Shown: positions 37,201-48,954 of the stretch, one piece after another
Numbering within the stretch: the stretch's first letter is position 1
How the letters are laid out: each line of letters opens with the position of its first letter
Source: Lutjanus erythropterus
Lineage: Eukaryota; Chordata; Actinopteri; Lutjaniformes; Lutjanidae
NCBI GenBank assembly: GCA_020091685.1
Contig: CM034591.1
Span: 27,433,312-27,497,311 of the forward strand
Reading direction: 5' to 3'
DNA length: 64,000 nt
Notes under the pieces: generated by a model
Told to the model about the DNA's origin: nothing
Seen by the model: the letters and a program-made list of their open reading frames with translations, nothing else
Databases searched by the model: none
Program-made: the position numbers and the translations under genes

Positions 37201-38365
37201 ACATGAGAGTGGCATTTGCCAAGGTGAAGCCACGCATATCTGAACTGGTCTCTCAAAGGCAACAGCAGAAGTCACACTGATTTGCAGGTATGTAATTTGT
37301 TGTGAGTTCATACACTGTGTTGGTTTTGTTCTTTGAACAAGGTGATATTCATGCACGGTTCATTTTGTGCACCAGTAAAAACACATATACCTATGTCTTG
37401 AATTTGAAAAAAATCATATTTTATTTTTCACTAAAGAAGGGTTCGGTGAATATGCATATGAAACTGGTGGGGTTCGGTACCTCCAACAAGGTTAAGAACC
37501 ACTGTACTAGAGGTTTAATAAAACCTAACAACACAAAGAGTAACAAGCTTCACATATATGCAACTGTGTGTAGATATGTAAACAGAATCATTCAATATCT
37601 TCAAAATCTTGTTCTCAGCACCAGGGATTTTAACTGTTTAGATGAAGAGTTAGGTTAGTATTTGGTTATTGGTTGTCTAATATTTGAGTCTTATGCTGCA
37701 TTACTATTTTGTAAAGTATTTAATCTTACAAAAGAGTCTTTAAGCTTGCTCCAGCGACATTTCATAATACTTGTACACTGACATCAATCGCTATGTTACT
37801 GTCATGTATTAAAACTCAACAATATTTCTGAAGCCACATATAGGGGAGGGTAGCCAACCATTGTTTTTTTTATCTAGTTATCTCGTTAAATTATCAGCTG
37901 TCGTTGTCTAGCAAGCAGGGTTTGATTATCACGGCTTGATATTTTCTTACGCCTTTGTTTATGTAGATGCCTGGCTAAGCGGCTAGCATTCTTAGCTAAC
38001 GTTACAACTTTGAAACCATCTGTAACACCGTTAGCCGTTAAGTACACAGAGCTGATATCGGCTTATAGCAACGACTTTCTGCCTATTGACATATAAATCA
38101 CCAAAAATGTAAGTTTAATCGTGTAACTTCTGATGGTGTGCTTCCACATATGTCAGCGTGTAACGTTAGCTAGCTATCAATCGGTCCGTCCCTGTCAGCG
38201 GCTATTATCGCTTAGCATTTTAGCTAGCTAGCATGCTAAGTTATCAAGTTAGATAGTTTCAATTGATCGCCTCATCTGCAGGTGGAAGGGTACAAAATGA
38301 GTTTTTCAACACATGGGTCGTACCTGGTCTTCTTCCGTGATATCGATAAACGCTGGCACGCTCAT
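31227..38365 (-). CDS. eif3m: Eukaryotic translation initiation factor 3 subunit M, complete
   Basis: A PCI-domain subunit of the eIF3 octameric core, which binds the 40S ribosome in cytoplasmic translation initiation. Exons: 38365-38324, 37036-36904, 36530-36392, 36131-36008, 35809-35715, 35514-35431, 35334-35235, 34567-34486, 33592-33449, 33066-33006, 31350-31227. Splice sites are canonical, phases close, total 1128 nt and 375 residues, against 374 in human. It starts [14 protein letters not shown] and ends LQALSPSA. The PCI region spans about residues 180-340 and includes [34 protein letters not shown] and [20 protein letters not shown]. The ATG has a favourable context (CCCACAATGA). It reads divergently from wt1, as in human. 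An AATAAA at 31118-31123 lies about 105 bases past the stop. Confidence 0.98.
37073..37504. mobile_element. Nonautonomous hAT element with intact 8-bp duplication
   Basis: A 432-bp insertion in eif3m intron 1. The ends CAGTGGTTCTTAACCTG and GGTTAAGAACCACTG are inverted repeats. Both flanks carry the identical octamer TACTAGAG (37065-37072 and 37505-37512), the 8-bp target duplication expected of hAT transposition. The interior contains GGGTTCGATCGAACCCC and the palindromic GGAGCCTCCGCCGCGGAGG, with no transposase frame. The perfect duplication suggests a fairly recent event. Confidence 0.92.
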
Positions 38366-38510
38366 TGTGGGTGATTTTGTGTGCCCAGATGATGAGATCC
38401 ACGCTCCCACCACTGTGAGACCCGAGCGGAAAAGAAAAGGCACCAGCGCCGGTGAGACTGTTCATGTTCCGGGTCATGCTGTTAAAGCCGCAGTAACCTA
38501 ACGTTAGCCT
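37990..38510. promoter_or_regulatory. TAACGTTAGC motif cluster around eif3m start
   Basis: The decamer TAACGTTAGC occurs three times: 37995-38004 (minus), 38161-38170 (plus) and 38499-38508 (plus). Related GTTAGC and TAGCTAGC strings lie between them. The cluster brackets the eif3m first exon (38365-38324). It may be promoter-proximal regulatory sequence or a low-complexity feature of fish CpG-poor promoters; no function is shown by the sequence itself. Confidence 0.4.
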
Positions 38511-39579
38511 GCCTAAATGAAACCTGACACAGGAGTGGCAGGAACTTGAATCAACAGAAGAACATCCAAGTTAGGGGTTTACACAGTTAAGAAGTTGGCA
38601 GTGTTGGTGGTGCTGATGGTCAAGACAAGGGGTTGGTATGCTCAGACTCAGTCCCAGCAAGCTTAAGGTCTTTAAATTCAACCAGCTGTTGAGATCTGCA
38701 AATGAAGTCCTTCAATCAGTCAAAAGAATAGTAAATTAGGTAAGTCAGATTAAATTGCTGTGAGTTCCAGCACATGTAGGGAAATGAGATGATTACTTTA
38801 AAGAAAGGAAAGATAGAAATGCAAATTACTGTCAGTAAGACAGAGGTTAAATGTGTAATCAAACATGTGGCAAGAAAAGTGAGACAGAGATGGGAGAAGG
38901 AGGCATCTACATGAACTTCAGTGAGTGCCAGAGTCTTTATGGTAGGTAGTGGACAAAGGAGAGAGGAATTCACATTAAATGGATTACTGAACATGGGTGA
39001 GACAGCATGGGTTAGGTCAGAGTGAGGGCCCTGGCCTCTTATTTGCCATGCCCATCGTTCTAATTCCCTGACAGTCAAAACATCAGTCATCACATCATAA
39101 GCTGTCTGTGTTGACCTGGACTGGCTCCTGCCACCTGCCACAAAGCTGCATGCTCCTGAAATTAAGGAGCCAAACATGGGCACATGAAAAGGAAAAGACC
39201 TGACCAGCAGACCAACAGCCCATTGGATAAAAGGTCAGATGCATAAAATCCAAACAACTACTGGCCATGTAAAACATCTAAGTATGATGCAGTAAACATT
39301 AACTATGAATGTACTACTGCATGTAAGAATAACGATGAGTGGTCCAGATGTGTTCATTGCTGCATCTATAGGCTAATGTTATTTGGGAATATGGGAACCC
39401 CTGTGTTGGAGTACTGTTAGATACAGGGGTTTTTCATTGCATATGACATGGATAGGGATTTTACAGTAGGGCCAAGATAAGGGATAGTTTAGGGTGTGTG
39501 CATGTGTTTTTTTATTTTATTATCTCTGTCAGGTGTAAGCCATCTGTGACTTGAAGGAATTTCTTCAAGTCTGGCACAA

Positions 39580-39850
39580 ATGACCACTAGATCTCAAGGA
39601 TAAACTGATTAAATTTTGATGGTTAAAGGTCAAATGTCAATTTTATTGTTACTTCTTGCCCGTGCCATTACTGTGATTGCATATCTCAAGAACGCCTTCA
39701 GGGAATTTCCTCAAACGTGGCATAAATGTTCACCTGGACTCAAGGATGAACTGCTTTGATTTTGGTGGTCAAAGGTCACTTTGACCTCACACAAAATGCA
39801 TTTTTGTCCATAACTCATGATATTCTAAATTTCAGAAACAAGTGTCTGAT
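39580..39850 (+). repeat. Short internally repeated repeat
   Basis: Similar segments recur about 120 bp apart. TCTCAAGGATAAACTGATTAAATTTTGATGG-type sequence near 39592 resembles CTCAAGGATGAACTGCTTTGATTTTGGTGGTCAAAGGTC near 39740. The arrangement resembles a widespread teleost low-copy tandem repeat. No coding potential. Confidence 0.5.
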
Positions 39851-39869
39851 AGGATGCCATCAGTTGTTG

Positions 39870-40045
39870 GAGAATAACTAGTTAGATGTAATTAAATTAC
39901 AAAATAAATGTAATTGTAATCTGTTGCAGTTGCTGAGAAAAATATGCAGTTAAATCACAGTTACTAATCAAAATCTCGGTGATTACAAAGGAGTTACATC
40001 CAAATATTATTTATGTTTTGCCTGGTGGAAATTCGCGCTCTACTT
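39870..40045 (+). repeat. Dispersed repeat, copy 1 of 3
   Basis: Contains ACTAGTTAGATGTAATTAAATTACAAAATAAATGT-type sequence, CAGTTACTAATCAAAAT and a GTGATTACAAAGGAGTTACATCCA stretch. Related copies are at 47480-47650 and 51640-51905, all in the same orientation. Confidence 0.65.
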
Positions 40046-40245
40046 GTGTATGTGTAATGTGTAATTTTTCTTTTAATATTGAAATCTATTATGTCCATGA
40101 ATTATTGGACCTAAATATGTCTGGCAGTGCTGCATAGCTTCAGCCTGTGCAACCCCTTCCTTCAGAGGTCAGATGACCTCTTAAATTTTATTGGTCACCC
40201 AAACTTCCACGACCATATCCTAATCTTTCATTCTTTCTCATCCAG

Positions 40246-40529
40246 ATATCAATCTCCTCTCCAGGAGATTAACCCTGGATGTTTTGAATGAGAGTTACAG
40301 AGGTGAACCTGATCCCCATGAGAGGTTATCTGATTTAGCTGCAGTCCCATCTGTGTGTGGACCACCATGGCAGGCCTGGCTCAGAGCTTTTCAACCCGGA
40401 AACACTGTCAGTGTCAGAGGGCAGCACTCTTCCACCATACCCCTGCTGACCTGTGGGTATGCTTGTTGGGCCTCTGTACCAAGTGGGATCCTGTGGATTG
40501 TTACGATGGCAGGTCACTCGGTGATTGAG
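40246..40529 (+). other. Possible orphan coding exon
   Basis: A 94-codon open frame fills the interval between a strong acceptor (pyrimidine tract CTTTCATTCTTTCTCATCCAG ending at 40245) and a consensus donor GAG|GTGAGT at 40530. A second consensus donor, AGG|GTAAGT, follows at 40548. The reading begins INLLSRRLTLDVLNESYRGE and contains CGPPWQAWLRAFQPGNTVSV. A second plus frame has an ATG in strong context (CCACCATGG, 40367). The family is not recognised and no partner exon was found. It could also be part of a noncoding transcript upstream of wt1. Confidence 0.3.
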
Positions 40530-41320
40530 GTGAGTGAGGTGAAGAGGGTAAGTGGAGCAGGAGTTCACCCTGAAACAATGTAGTCAGGTTACAAACAATC
40601 GAGGTGGTGAGTAGGCTAAAGATACCGTGGCGTGTTTTCCCTTTCGAAGCTGCACTGAAGCTCATAGTTCACCAGTCATAAAAATATGTGTATTTTAGGG
40701 GATTCATAGACTACAGAGACACATCATACCATGTCATAATTCCTTGAAAGTCTGCTTGTCACACATTTCTCCTAGAAGTAAGTGTTAGGGAACTGAGCTC
40801 TGTTGTGTTCAGCAGGATAGATGTCTTAAAATACCATGCAGAGAGGAACTGGCTGATGGACTGTTTCACCACAGTGCTGGTGTGATGCGTCATTCTATTG
40901 GGAAGGCAAGTGCCTGGTACCACATTCCACCGTTACTCTCTTCCTGCCCTCGTATGCTGTCATGGCAAAGAATTTATAGCTGCTTCTCCACAAGTGTGCT
41001 TGTGTAACTGCGAGGCTTTCATTATCTGATTAACAGCTGTTGTCAAGTGCCTGGTGTATTTCAAGTCCACAATAAGAGTTTTGGATGCTTTGAAGCTCCA
41101 GGTGCATGAGAGACATTGTTTTTTTCTTTTTTAAAAGGTCTTTAAAGTGACACAGTGTGTTGTGATGCTTAATCGTCTTTATAATATTCATGACAGAATG
41201 TCCTGAAAATAGCTTGGATATTGGACTGCAGTAAACCTTTAAAAACCAAGGAGACTTTACAGTATCAAAAACACGTATTAAACTAGGATTTAGCCTGTTT
41301 TATATCGTTCTAAATCTTAA

Positions 41321-41515
41321 TGATTATTTTTTGGGCTTTTTCTGCCTTTATTGAGGTAGGACAGCTAAAGATGTGACAGAAAAGGGGGTAGAGAGAGAGG
41401 AGATGACACACAGCAAATGGGCCACAGGTGGGAATTGAACCAGCAGCCACTGCAGATAACTGATAGCCTCAATACATGGTGCATAAGCCCTACCAACTGA
41501 GTTATAGGGGCACTC
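41321..41515 (-). mobile_element. tRNA-derived SINE
   Basis: On the minus strand the head resembles a tRNA. An A box (TAACTCAGTTGGTAGGGC, complement of 41487-41504) is followed by a B box (GGTTCAATTCC, complement of 41431-41441), the RNA polymerase III internal promoter layout. A pyrimidine-rich body with CTCTCTCTACC follows, then AATAAAGGC and an A-rich tail ending near 41321. It is too diverged in the stem regions to be a working tRNA gene. Confidence 0.75.
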
Positions 41516-41559
41516 CTGTATTGTTCTATCTAACCTGGCCATGTAGTCTTCACAAGATG

Positions 41560-41740
41560 TATTAGTACTCTAGAGGAAATGTTCTTTGCTTGAGTACAAC
41601 TACAGATGAAGTACAGTTTAAAAAAGACTTTGGTAAAAGTAGAAGTACTATTTCAACTTCCGTACTCATGAAAAAGTGTATAAAGTACAGGCTTTAACAT
41701 GTGTTCAAAGTATAAAAGTAAAAAGTAGCCCTCTGAAGGA
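41560..41740. repeat. Dispersed AAGTA-rich repeat fragment
   Basis: The sequence is full of AAGTA/AGTAC strings (GTAAAAGTAGAAGTACT, AAGTATAAAAGTAAAAAGTA), the signature of the same teleost family as 27918-29591. Ends are not clear in this fragment. Confidence 0.5.
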
Positions 41741-42274
41741 CATTTGTACCAGCTGTTATATTTACCATATTAATATAATTCAAACACTAAACTTAAACCA
41801 TTGTAACTTGAAATAAAATTAAAAAACAAAAAAGTGAATAATGAATATTAACTTTGCTCCAGTGTGCAAATCAGTTTTCATTGTCAGCAACATAACTTGA
41901 AACATTATGATCAATAGAAGTACACAGTCAGGGTTGATGAAGCGTTTTGTCTTTTGTCAGATATTTCCTCATCTCCACAGGACTATCAAAATCTTTTGCC
42001 GAGCCATGGCAGAAGCTGCCTCTCAAAGTTATTTGAATCGAGGTGTGCCCTTTTGGGTCAAAAAACAGTCCTGCAGTGCTAAAAGATCTCACAGGTGGTT
42101 AACAGATCCACTAGACAGACACCTTTTCTCCTCTGTCGAGTGTCTGTGTCGTCTTATTGTCTTGTCTTCTACATCTTTAAAATAATTTTCATTTTGTTAC
42201 ATCTGTTATGCTTATGTGTGATATGCACTGATGGACACACCATCAAATCATCACGTTATTGTCCCATCCATGTA

Positions 42275-43666
42275 CAGTATCTCACAAAAGTGAGTACACC
42301 CCTCACATTTCTGCAAATATTTAATTATATCTTTTCATGGGACAACACTGAAGAAATGACACTTTGATACAATGTAAAGTAGTCAGTGTACAGCTTGTAT
42401 AACAGTGTAAATTTACTGTCCCCTCAAAATAACTCAACACATAGCCATTAATGTCTAAACCGCTGGCAACAAAAGTGAGTACACCCCTAGGTGAAAATGT
42501 CCAAATTGGGCCCAAAGTGTCAATATTTTGTGTGGCCACCATTATTTTCCAGCACTGCCTTAACCCTCTTGGGCGTGGAGTTCACCAGAGCTTCACAGGT
42601 TGCCACTGGAATCCTCTTCCACTCCTCCATGATGACATCATGGAGCTGGTGGATGTTAGAGACCTTGAGCTCCTCCACCTTCCGTTTGAGGATGCCCCAC
42701 AGGTGCTCAATAAGGTTTAGATCTAGAGACATTCTTGGCGAGTCCCAGGCCATGACACTCCCACCACCATGCTTGACTGTAGGCAAGACACACTTGTCTT
42801 TGTACTCCTCACCTGGTTGCCGCCACACATGCTGGACACCATCTGAACCAAATAAGTTTATCTTGGTCTCATCAGACCACAGGACATGGTTCCAGTAATC
42901 CGTGTCCTTGGTCTGCTTTTGTCTTTAGCAAACTGTTTGCGGGCTTTCATGTGCATCATCTTTAGAAGAGGCTTCCTTCTGGGATGACAGCCATGCAGAC
43001 CAATATGATGCAGTGTGCGGTGTATGGTCTGAGCAATGACAGGCTGACCCCTCACCTCCAAAGACAACCTCTGGATATGGTGCTGAGCATGTGCACTCAT
43101 CTTCTTTGGTCGACCATGGTGAGGCCTGTTCTGAGTGGAACCTGTCCTGTTAAACCACTGTATGGCCTTGGCCACCGTGCTGCAGCTCAGTTTCAGGGTG
43201 TTGGCAATCTTCTTATAGCCTAGGCCATCTTTATGTAGAGCAACAATTCTTTTTTTCAGATCCTCAGAGAGTTCTTTGCCATGAGGTGCCATGTTGAACT
43301 TCCAGTGACCTGTATGAGAGAGTGTGAGAGCGATAACACCAAATTTAACACACTGGCTCCCCATTCACACCTGAGACCTTGTAACACTAACGAGTCACAT
43401 GACACCGAGGAGGGAAAATGGCTAACTGGGCCCAATTTGGACATTTTCACCTAGGGGTGTACTCACTTTTGTTGCCAGCGGTTTAGACATTAATGGCTGT
43501 GTGTTGAGTTATTTTGAGGGGACAGTAAATTTACACTGTTATACGAGCTGTACACTGACTACTTTACATTGTATCAAAGTGTCATTTCTTCAGTGTTGTC
43601 CCATGAAAAGATATAATTAGATATTTGCAGAAATGTGAGGGGTGTACTCACTTTTGTGAGATACTG
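42275..43666 (-). mobile_element. Tc1-like transposon with long terminal repeats, inactivated
   Basis: 1392 bp flanked by TA on both sides (42273-42274, 43667-43668). Terminal inverted repeats of about 240 bp start CAGTATCTCACAAAAGTGAG. Each contains a second internal copy of AAAAGTGAGTACACCCCT, the IR/DR arrangement known from Sleeping Beauty-type elements. Minus-strand transposase pieces begin MAPHGKELSEDLKKRIVALH (helix-turn-helix), continue GYKKIANTLKLSCSTVAKAI, and later GGGSVMAW joined directly to DSPRMSLDLNLIEHLWGIL. That junction deletes the segment that should hold the second catalytic aspartate, and the frame also shifts near 42850. Inactive, but both ends are well preserved. Confidence 0.92.
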
Positions 43667-43669
43667 TAT

Positions 43670-43790
43670 GTGTATTTTTCATTTTTTTCATTTTATTTAG
43701 GATCCCCATAACCTATTATGGCAGTAATAACTATTCTTTCTAGGGTCCAAAAAAGACATTAAAACATCAAATTATAGCTAGTACATAATA
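43670..43790. repeat. Fragment of a dispersed teleost repeat
   Basis: TTTATTTAGGATCCCCATAACC followed by TTCTAGGGTCC resembles the 3' end of a fish repeat with AGGATCCCCATTAGC and CTGGGGTCC motifs that I recognise but cannot assign to a family with certainty. It abuts the Tc1-like element. Confidence 0.4.
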
Positions 43791-46700
43791 TCAACAAGCA
43801 AAATGAAATAAAAAGCAAATAATAACATTAGTAAGAAAAGTTGAATAATGTATAAATGATTGCATAATACTACCACTGTCTGACTTAACACCAGAAGTAT
43901 AATCAACCTACCAGCAAGTCTTGATGGCAGCATGCAATGATGCAAAATAAAAAATAATTGATAATTTGCCTCAAATGCATTAAAACTAATGTGACCAGCC
44001 TGATTTGAAAGTGTAAGGTGAAGAAAATACAGCTATTTGCGTTAAAGTGTTGCACATACTGCCAGTGTTTTCAGCAACTTTCACTGATATCTGGTTGGGT
44101 GTTTCGTGTTAGTGTATGCTTGCAGAATTCAGTGGAACAGTATTGGTCAATGGTCTTTCCCCTTTTTCAGACGTGTGTGTCTGTTGATTCACCACTTCCC
44201 TCAAGGTTGTGAAAAAAATAACAGACATTGCCAAAGATAATTAATTTCAGCTTAAATTTACAGGGAAAGGAAATATTATATATTAAATTCCACTTCTCTT
44301 TTTATCTGATTGTTCTTATGTGTAAATGTTGTAAATCTAAATTGAGGGAATTTTTTTTTTGTCTTGAATATACTGTTGTCCACTGTAATTAAAAGGTTCA
44401 GATTAATTCAAAGCATTATGTTATAGGCACATATATTTTATTGTCTCTCTCTGTGTTTGTGAATGTTGGTGCATGAGCCCATCTCTATATCTCTAGGAAA
44501 GATATATGCATAATGAGACACTTACATTCAGGTGTAAGTCTGAAATATTTATGTTTTCATTTTGCCTATATTGACCTTGTCCATTCTTGTTTGATTAGAA
44601 ATAGCACATGCTCTTCCTAAACTGCTGGCAAATTGCCTGCTTAGCCTCCTCAAAGATAAATGACTGTGTGGTAAGAGATAGTTGAGCCCAGGTGTCTGTT
44701 TTCTCCCTGTCAGGCAGCCAAGTGGTGAGTGTCCATGTATGCCGGTCTCATGGTCATCATCCAACATGGCTGCCTACCTTCCACCCACTAATTGTCTGGT
44801 TCCCACAGTTCTGCCTGCCTTCACAATCTCTGAAAAATCCCCTTGCTCAGGCTCATCTATCACCCAGTGACCTTGTCAGGGTGCATTGCATGAGTAACTT
44901 CCCTGCTTCCATAGGTGGAGCGAATTGCTTGTTAATTACTTATAAGCTGACCCCCACCCCCAACACACACACACACACGCACAGATATAGGACACAAATA
45001 AACAAACAAAACCAAGGTGTTAAACTGAGGTGAGTCCCATTCCCATTGGCATCCTTTTTGGTTAACACATGCATGGCTATCATCCAACAGTTGAAACAGT
45101 GGAAATTAAGTTTCACAGCACAGGCTGGTTAAATTCTGTTCATTGCTTGTACTACATAGTCTCATAGATTTGGGCCAGTGAGCCAATAAACACTAACTAA
45201 TACCAGATAATTCATGCTAAGAACAGTGCTGTAAAACAGTTATTGCAGCATGTTAAAAGGAAGCAGTTGCTGTCATTGTCCATGACTTTATTATCCACTT
45301 TCTGCTGTATATGTAATGTCTGTTGTCAGAACAAGCTTGCTTGAGTGAAGTTTTTAGCCTTTTTTGTAGCTCATTTTTTTTATGAATATTTCATAGAATA
45401 TTTAGTGAGTAGCTGGTGAGCAGAGTGGCGCAATTAGCCAATTAAAGATACAGATATTTTTTGTCAGATCTTGGTGGAGACCAAAACAGAGCTAAATGGA
45501 GAGTGAATGTTTAACTTACATTTCTCAAGTATATGCAACGATCTCATGTCTCATTCATGTGAAAAGGAAACAACTAATTATTTTACTGGACGCAAAGAGC
45601 AAACAACAAACATGGCTCTTGTTAGCACTCATCACTGTCAATTTTGGCTGTATTATTTCTGCCATTTTTGTCTGATTAGCTTGCTGTAGCTGTAGCAATA
45701 TATCTGTTGAGCCTTGTGGAAGATTCCTGTCATGTGCAGTGGTACGTAGTAGAGTTGTCACAATACCAGAATTAAACCTCAATACAATACTAGAATTAAA
45801 TAATGATATTTGATACCTCTTTTGATACCAAAACAAAAAGAAAAAAATCCTTGGTGCACAAAAGAGAATATTTTTTTAAATTAACAATGTGCACAAGTGT
45901 TGCTTCAGAAAAAGTCACTGAACACTGTCTTGTCATAAGCCAAAGTTCAGCCAGTACAATAAAGTCTGAACTGAACTGAGGTCTTAAATGGGTGTTTTGT
46001 TTTGTTTTTGCCGTTGCTGTGTCCAAATCCAAGCTCATGACCCCTGCCCTGTCCCTCAGTTGTGTGCATAAACACAGCTCACATTACTGCATGATGGCGT
46101 TCTACTGTAATAGCTGTTCAGTCCCTGTAATCATGTATATCCTCTGCCACCACATGATCCATCAAGCATCACAGCAGCACACCTCCGACGTAGTGAAATT
46201 AATTGAATTTACTATTTCTCTTGTTTATTCAATCAATTCATCTTTTGTTGTTCTTTTTTCTGCCTCTTAGATGTGGCTGACTTGGGCATTCTGTACAAGA
46301 AATCTGCAGCAAAGGTTGGTACATGAAATACCACCATTATCTTGCCATATCACACCAAAGACCACAGCAATCAATCAAAGTGAGTTTGAATTTGTAGTGT
46401 TGAGCTATCTGAGGTCGTTAACCCCCCCTATGTGGAATGCACGTGCTCTGTTTCAATCTAATGGCAGCAGCCAAAAAAAAAAAAAAAAACCAGCTACAAT
46501 CTTCCAGGAACCCCGACGTTCCTGTCTGGATAGGCCGAGTCACTGCAGTAGGACCGGGGCTGTTAATGATATAGTGGTCTCTTGTCATCAGACTGTGTTT
46601 ATATTAAACACACTTAGGCTTGGAGGAGCAATAAGAGTTTATAAAAGACACAGTCAAACAAAGAATCAAATTTGTTTCAATTGTGGGATACATTGCACAA

Positions 46701-47479
46701 TATTTGGCTTGAAGCTATGCATGCCAGATCTCAGAAATACTAATTAGAGGCATGTTAAACTGTGTGACCCTTCACTTTTGAGATACCGTTTAGACTGTTT
46801 CATTAGTGCTGATAAATACGATGCTGAAGACAGAGAACAGACAACCATTAAAACTTTCTCTGTAATGGATATAATTGCTTAGACAGAAGACAAATATGTA
46901 TTTTTTTTCACAAAGGCCAAATTGTTTTTGAGAGGAATTATTTTTCATATTTTTTTAAATCTACAAAATGAAAACTAGCCTACAGATGAATAGCATAAAA
47001 ACAGTTGTACAAATCAATCACAGTATTTTCATCATCAATACTAAAGCTGACCTTTGTCTTCCCGGGATTGAGAAAGTTGCAGTTAAGCGGCATTTCCCTA
47101 AAATCAGAGGTTATCGTCACATGATTGTTTTTTTTTAATTTTCCCATAATTGTGCACATACTAAAGAGTCATCCCATAAACTTGCCTAGGTTCAGAATGA
47201 GGCTTCAGGGTATGACAACAGACAGTAACCGCTAGAGATATGTGAAATGTTTTTTGATGACTGCTTACACCCCAGCCACAGCTGCTAGGGTGTGACAGCA
47301 TGGAAGAGGCAGTGGTTTACTGTAAAGGACTGATAAAGGCTGGCCTTGATGCTGACACACAGACACCTGCTGGGATGAGACATAGGGTATTCAGCTAAAC
47401 TCAACAAGACACTTTTAACTTAAGTTCATCTGAATTCAAAGCTGGACTCCTCACTTCTCTTCATGGCCCGCAAGTCATG

Positions 47480-47650
47480 TTACAGTTACTGAGAAAAAAA
47501 TATCTAATGAAATTACAGTTACTAATTAAAATGTAGGTGATCACAAAGGGGTTACATTTAGATATCAGTCGCGTGGCAGAGATCTGCAGTTTAGATCTGG
47601 AGTGTGGAGAATGAGTTGAGGAGCAGCAGCTGCTCTGTAGTCAGGTGGTA
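47480..47650 (+). repeat. Dispersed repeat, copy 2 of 3
   Basis: Shares CAGTTACTAATTAAAAT, TCACAAAGGGGTTACAT and GGCAGAGATCTGCA with the third copy, and ends with GCAGCTGCTCTGTAG. It is 5'-truncated relative to the other two. Confidence 0.65.
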
Positions 47651-48954
47651 TCCAGATAGAAGCACGGTGAATAGGCTGTTGCTTGGGTGAATATTGTCTT
47701 CTGTATTTGTAATTTTGTATTGTATTTGTCCTTTGGGCTGTGTGTAGGCACCTCATCTCTCCTGTATCACTGATCCTTGGTAGATGGGTGCAGAGTCTTA
47801 ATGACAGCACAATCCTGCTGCCGTAAATGGGTCACTCACTAGCGCACCAAATGTGCCTTAATCCACAGCTGAAAATAGAATAAATGAATAAATGAAATAT
47901 TCACTTCTGTTTGAGTAATGTTTGCTAAGAACCACAGTATCCATGCAGGAAATGATTTAGCTTCTTTTCTTAATTAAAGTATATATATTTATGATCCATT
48001 TTTTAAAAGTTTACATCCATCCTTAAACTGAATCATTTGATTTAATGACTGTCGGTAAGCAGCCGTTCTTTAGTTTGAGCTACGTTTTTACATTCTTTGG
48101 TTTAAAGTATGTCCTCCATTCAGCTTTGAATGTATATAAATGGTGGGGAGGTCTTGGGTTTGGTGAGGGGAAAGGTGATCGTCAACAAGAAGAGGATAAC
48201 GGGTGTGCGAAGGATCACTGGACCAGTGTTGTGTCTGACACATGAACCATGGAAATGCTTGCTCTCCCACAGATCTTTCTTCTCTGTTTCTTATCTCCAG
48301 TCTGATATGCAACACTTTGAAGAGTGCCTAGAGATGATATGAGACAGGATTAAAAACTGAAGACTGTTGTTTTTATGTGGGTCCCAGGGAAGAGGAACAA
48401 TGTGGATTCTGTTTAAAGCACAGTTTGACATTGTCTCCAAGAGAAACTCATTTTAGTTGTAACATAAATGTCTCCGTATGTATCCTTGAATGTACAGTAT
48501 AAAGCAATGAGTGATGATGACCAGTGCATTGAGATTTTGTTATCTCAAAGAGCAGAAGCCTGGCTGTCACAAAACTCCAAACAGTGCTCTGAGAAAGTAG
48601 CTAAGCAAGACAGAGGAATATTGTTCTGCCCGAGTTTTGTTTTAAATAGTAACCATTTCCCAGAGACCATGGGCAGATAGAGGGGATATGATGAAAGGTG
48701 AACATAACTGCCATTATGTTCATTATCAGTTTGTTTCCATGCCCACACAGAGAAGTGAAGGACTGGGGTTTTTTTATGCTCATGTCAGCACAACAAAATA
48801 ACACCTGTTTCTCTCTGGCAGTCCTCTCTTGCAGGCTGTTCTGATGATCAAACCACATGCAATTTTAATACTGATTACTAATCTTTTTTAAAATGTTAAT
48901 AAATCATGTAATTTTAAAGGCACTTATTGATAGTTTGTATAATACCTACAATTG

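Noticed and set aside
37302-37658. 118-codon plus-strand ORF
   Set aside because: Overlaps the hAT element and its flank in eif3m intron 1, with no coding signature.
41421-41510. tRNA gene on the minus strand
   Set aside because: A and B boxes are present, but the arms do not pair properly and a SINE body with A-rich tail follows directly.
42520-43364. Two minus-strand ORFs of 102 and 168 codons
   Set aside because: Pieces of the second Tc1-like transposase inside intact terminal repeats.
46271-46747. 158-codon plus-strand ORF
   Set aside because: Crosses a poly-A run (giving a lysine stretch) and has no recognisable domain, start context or neighbouring exons; likely chance.
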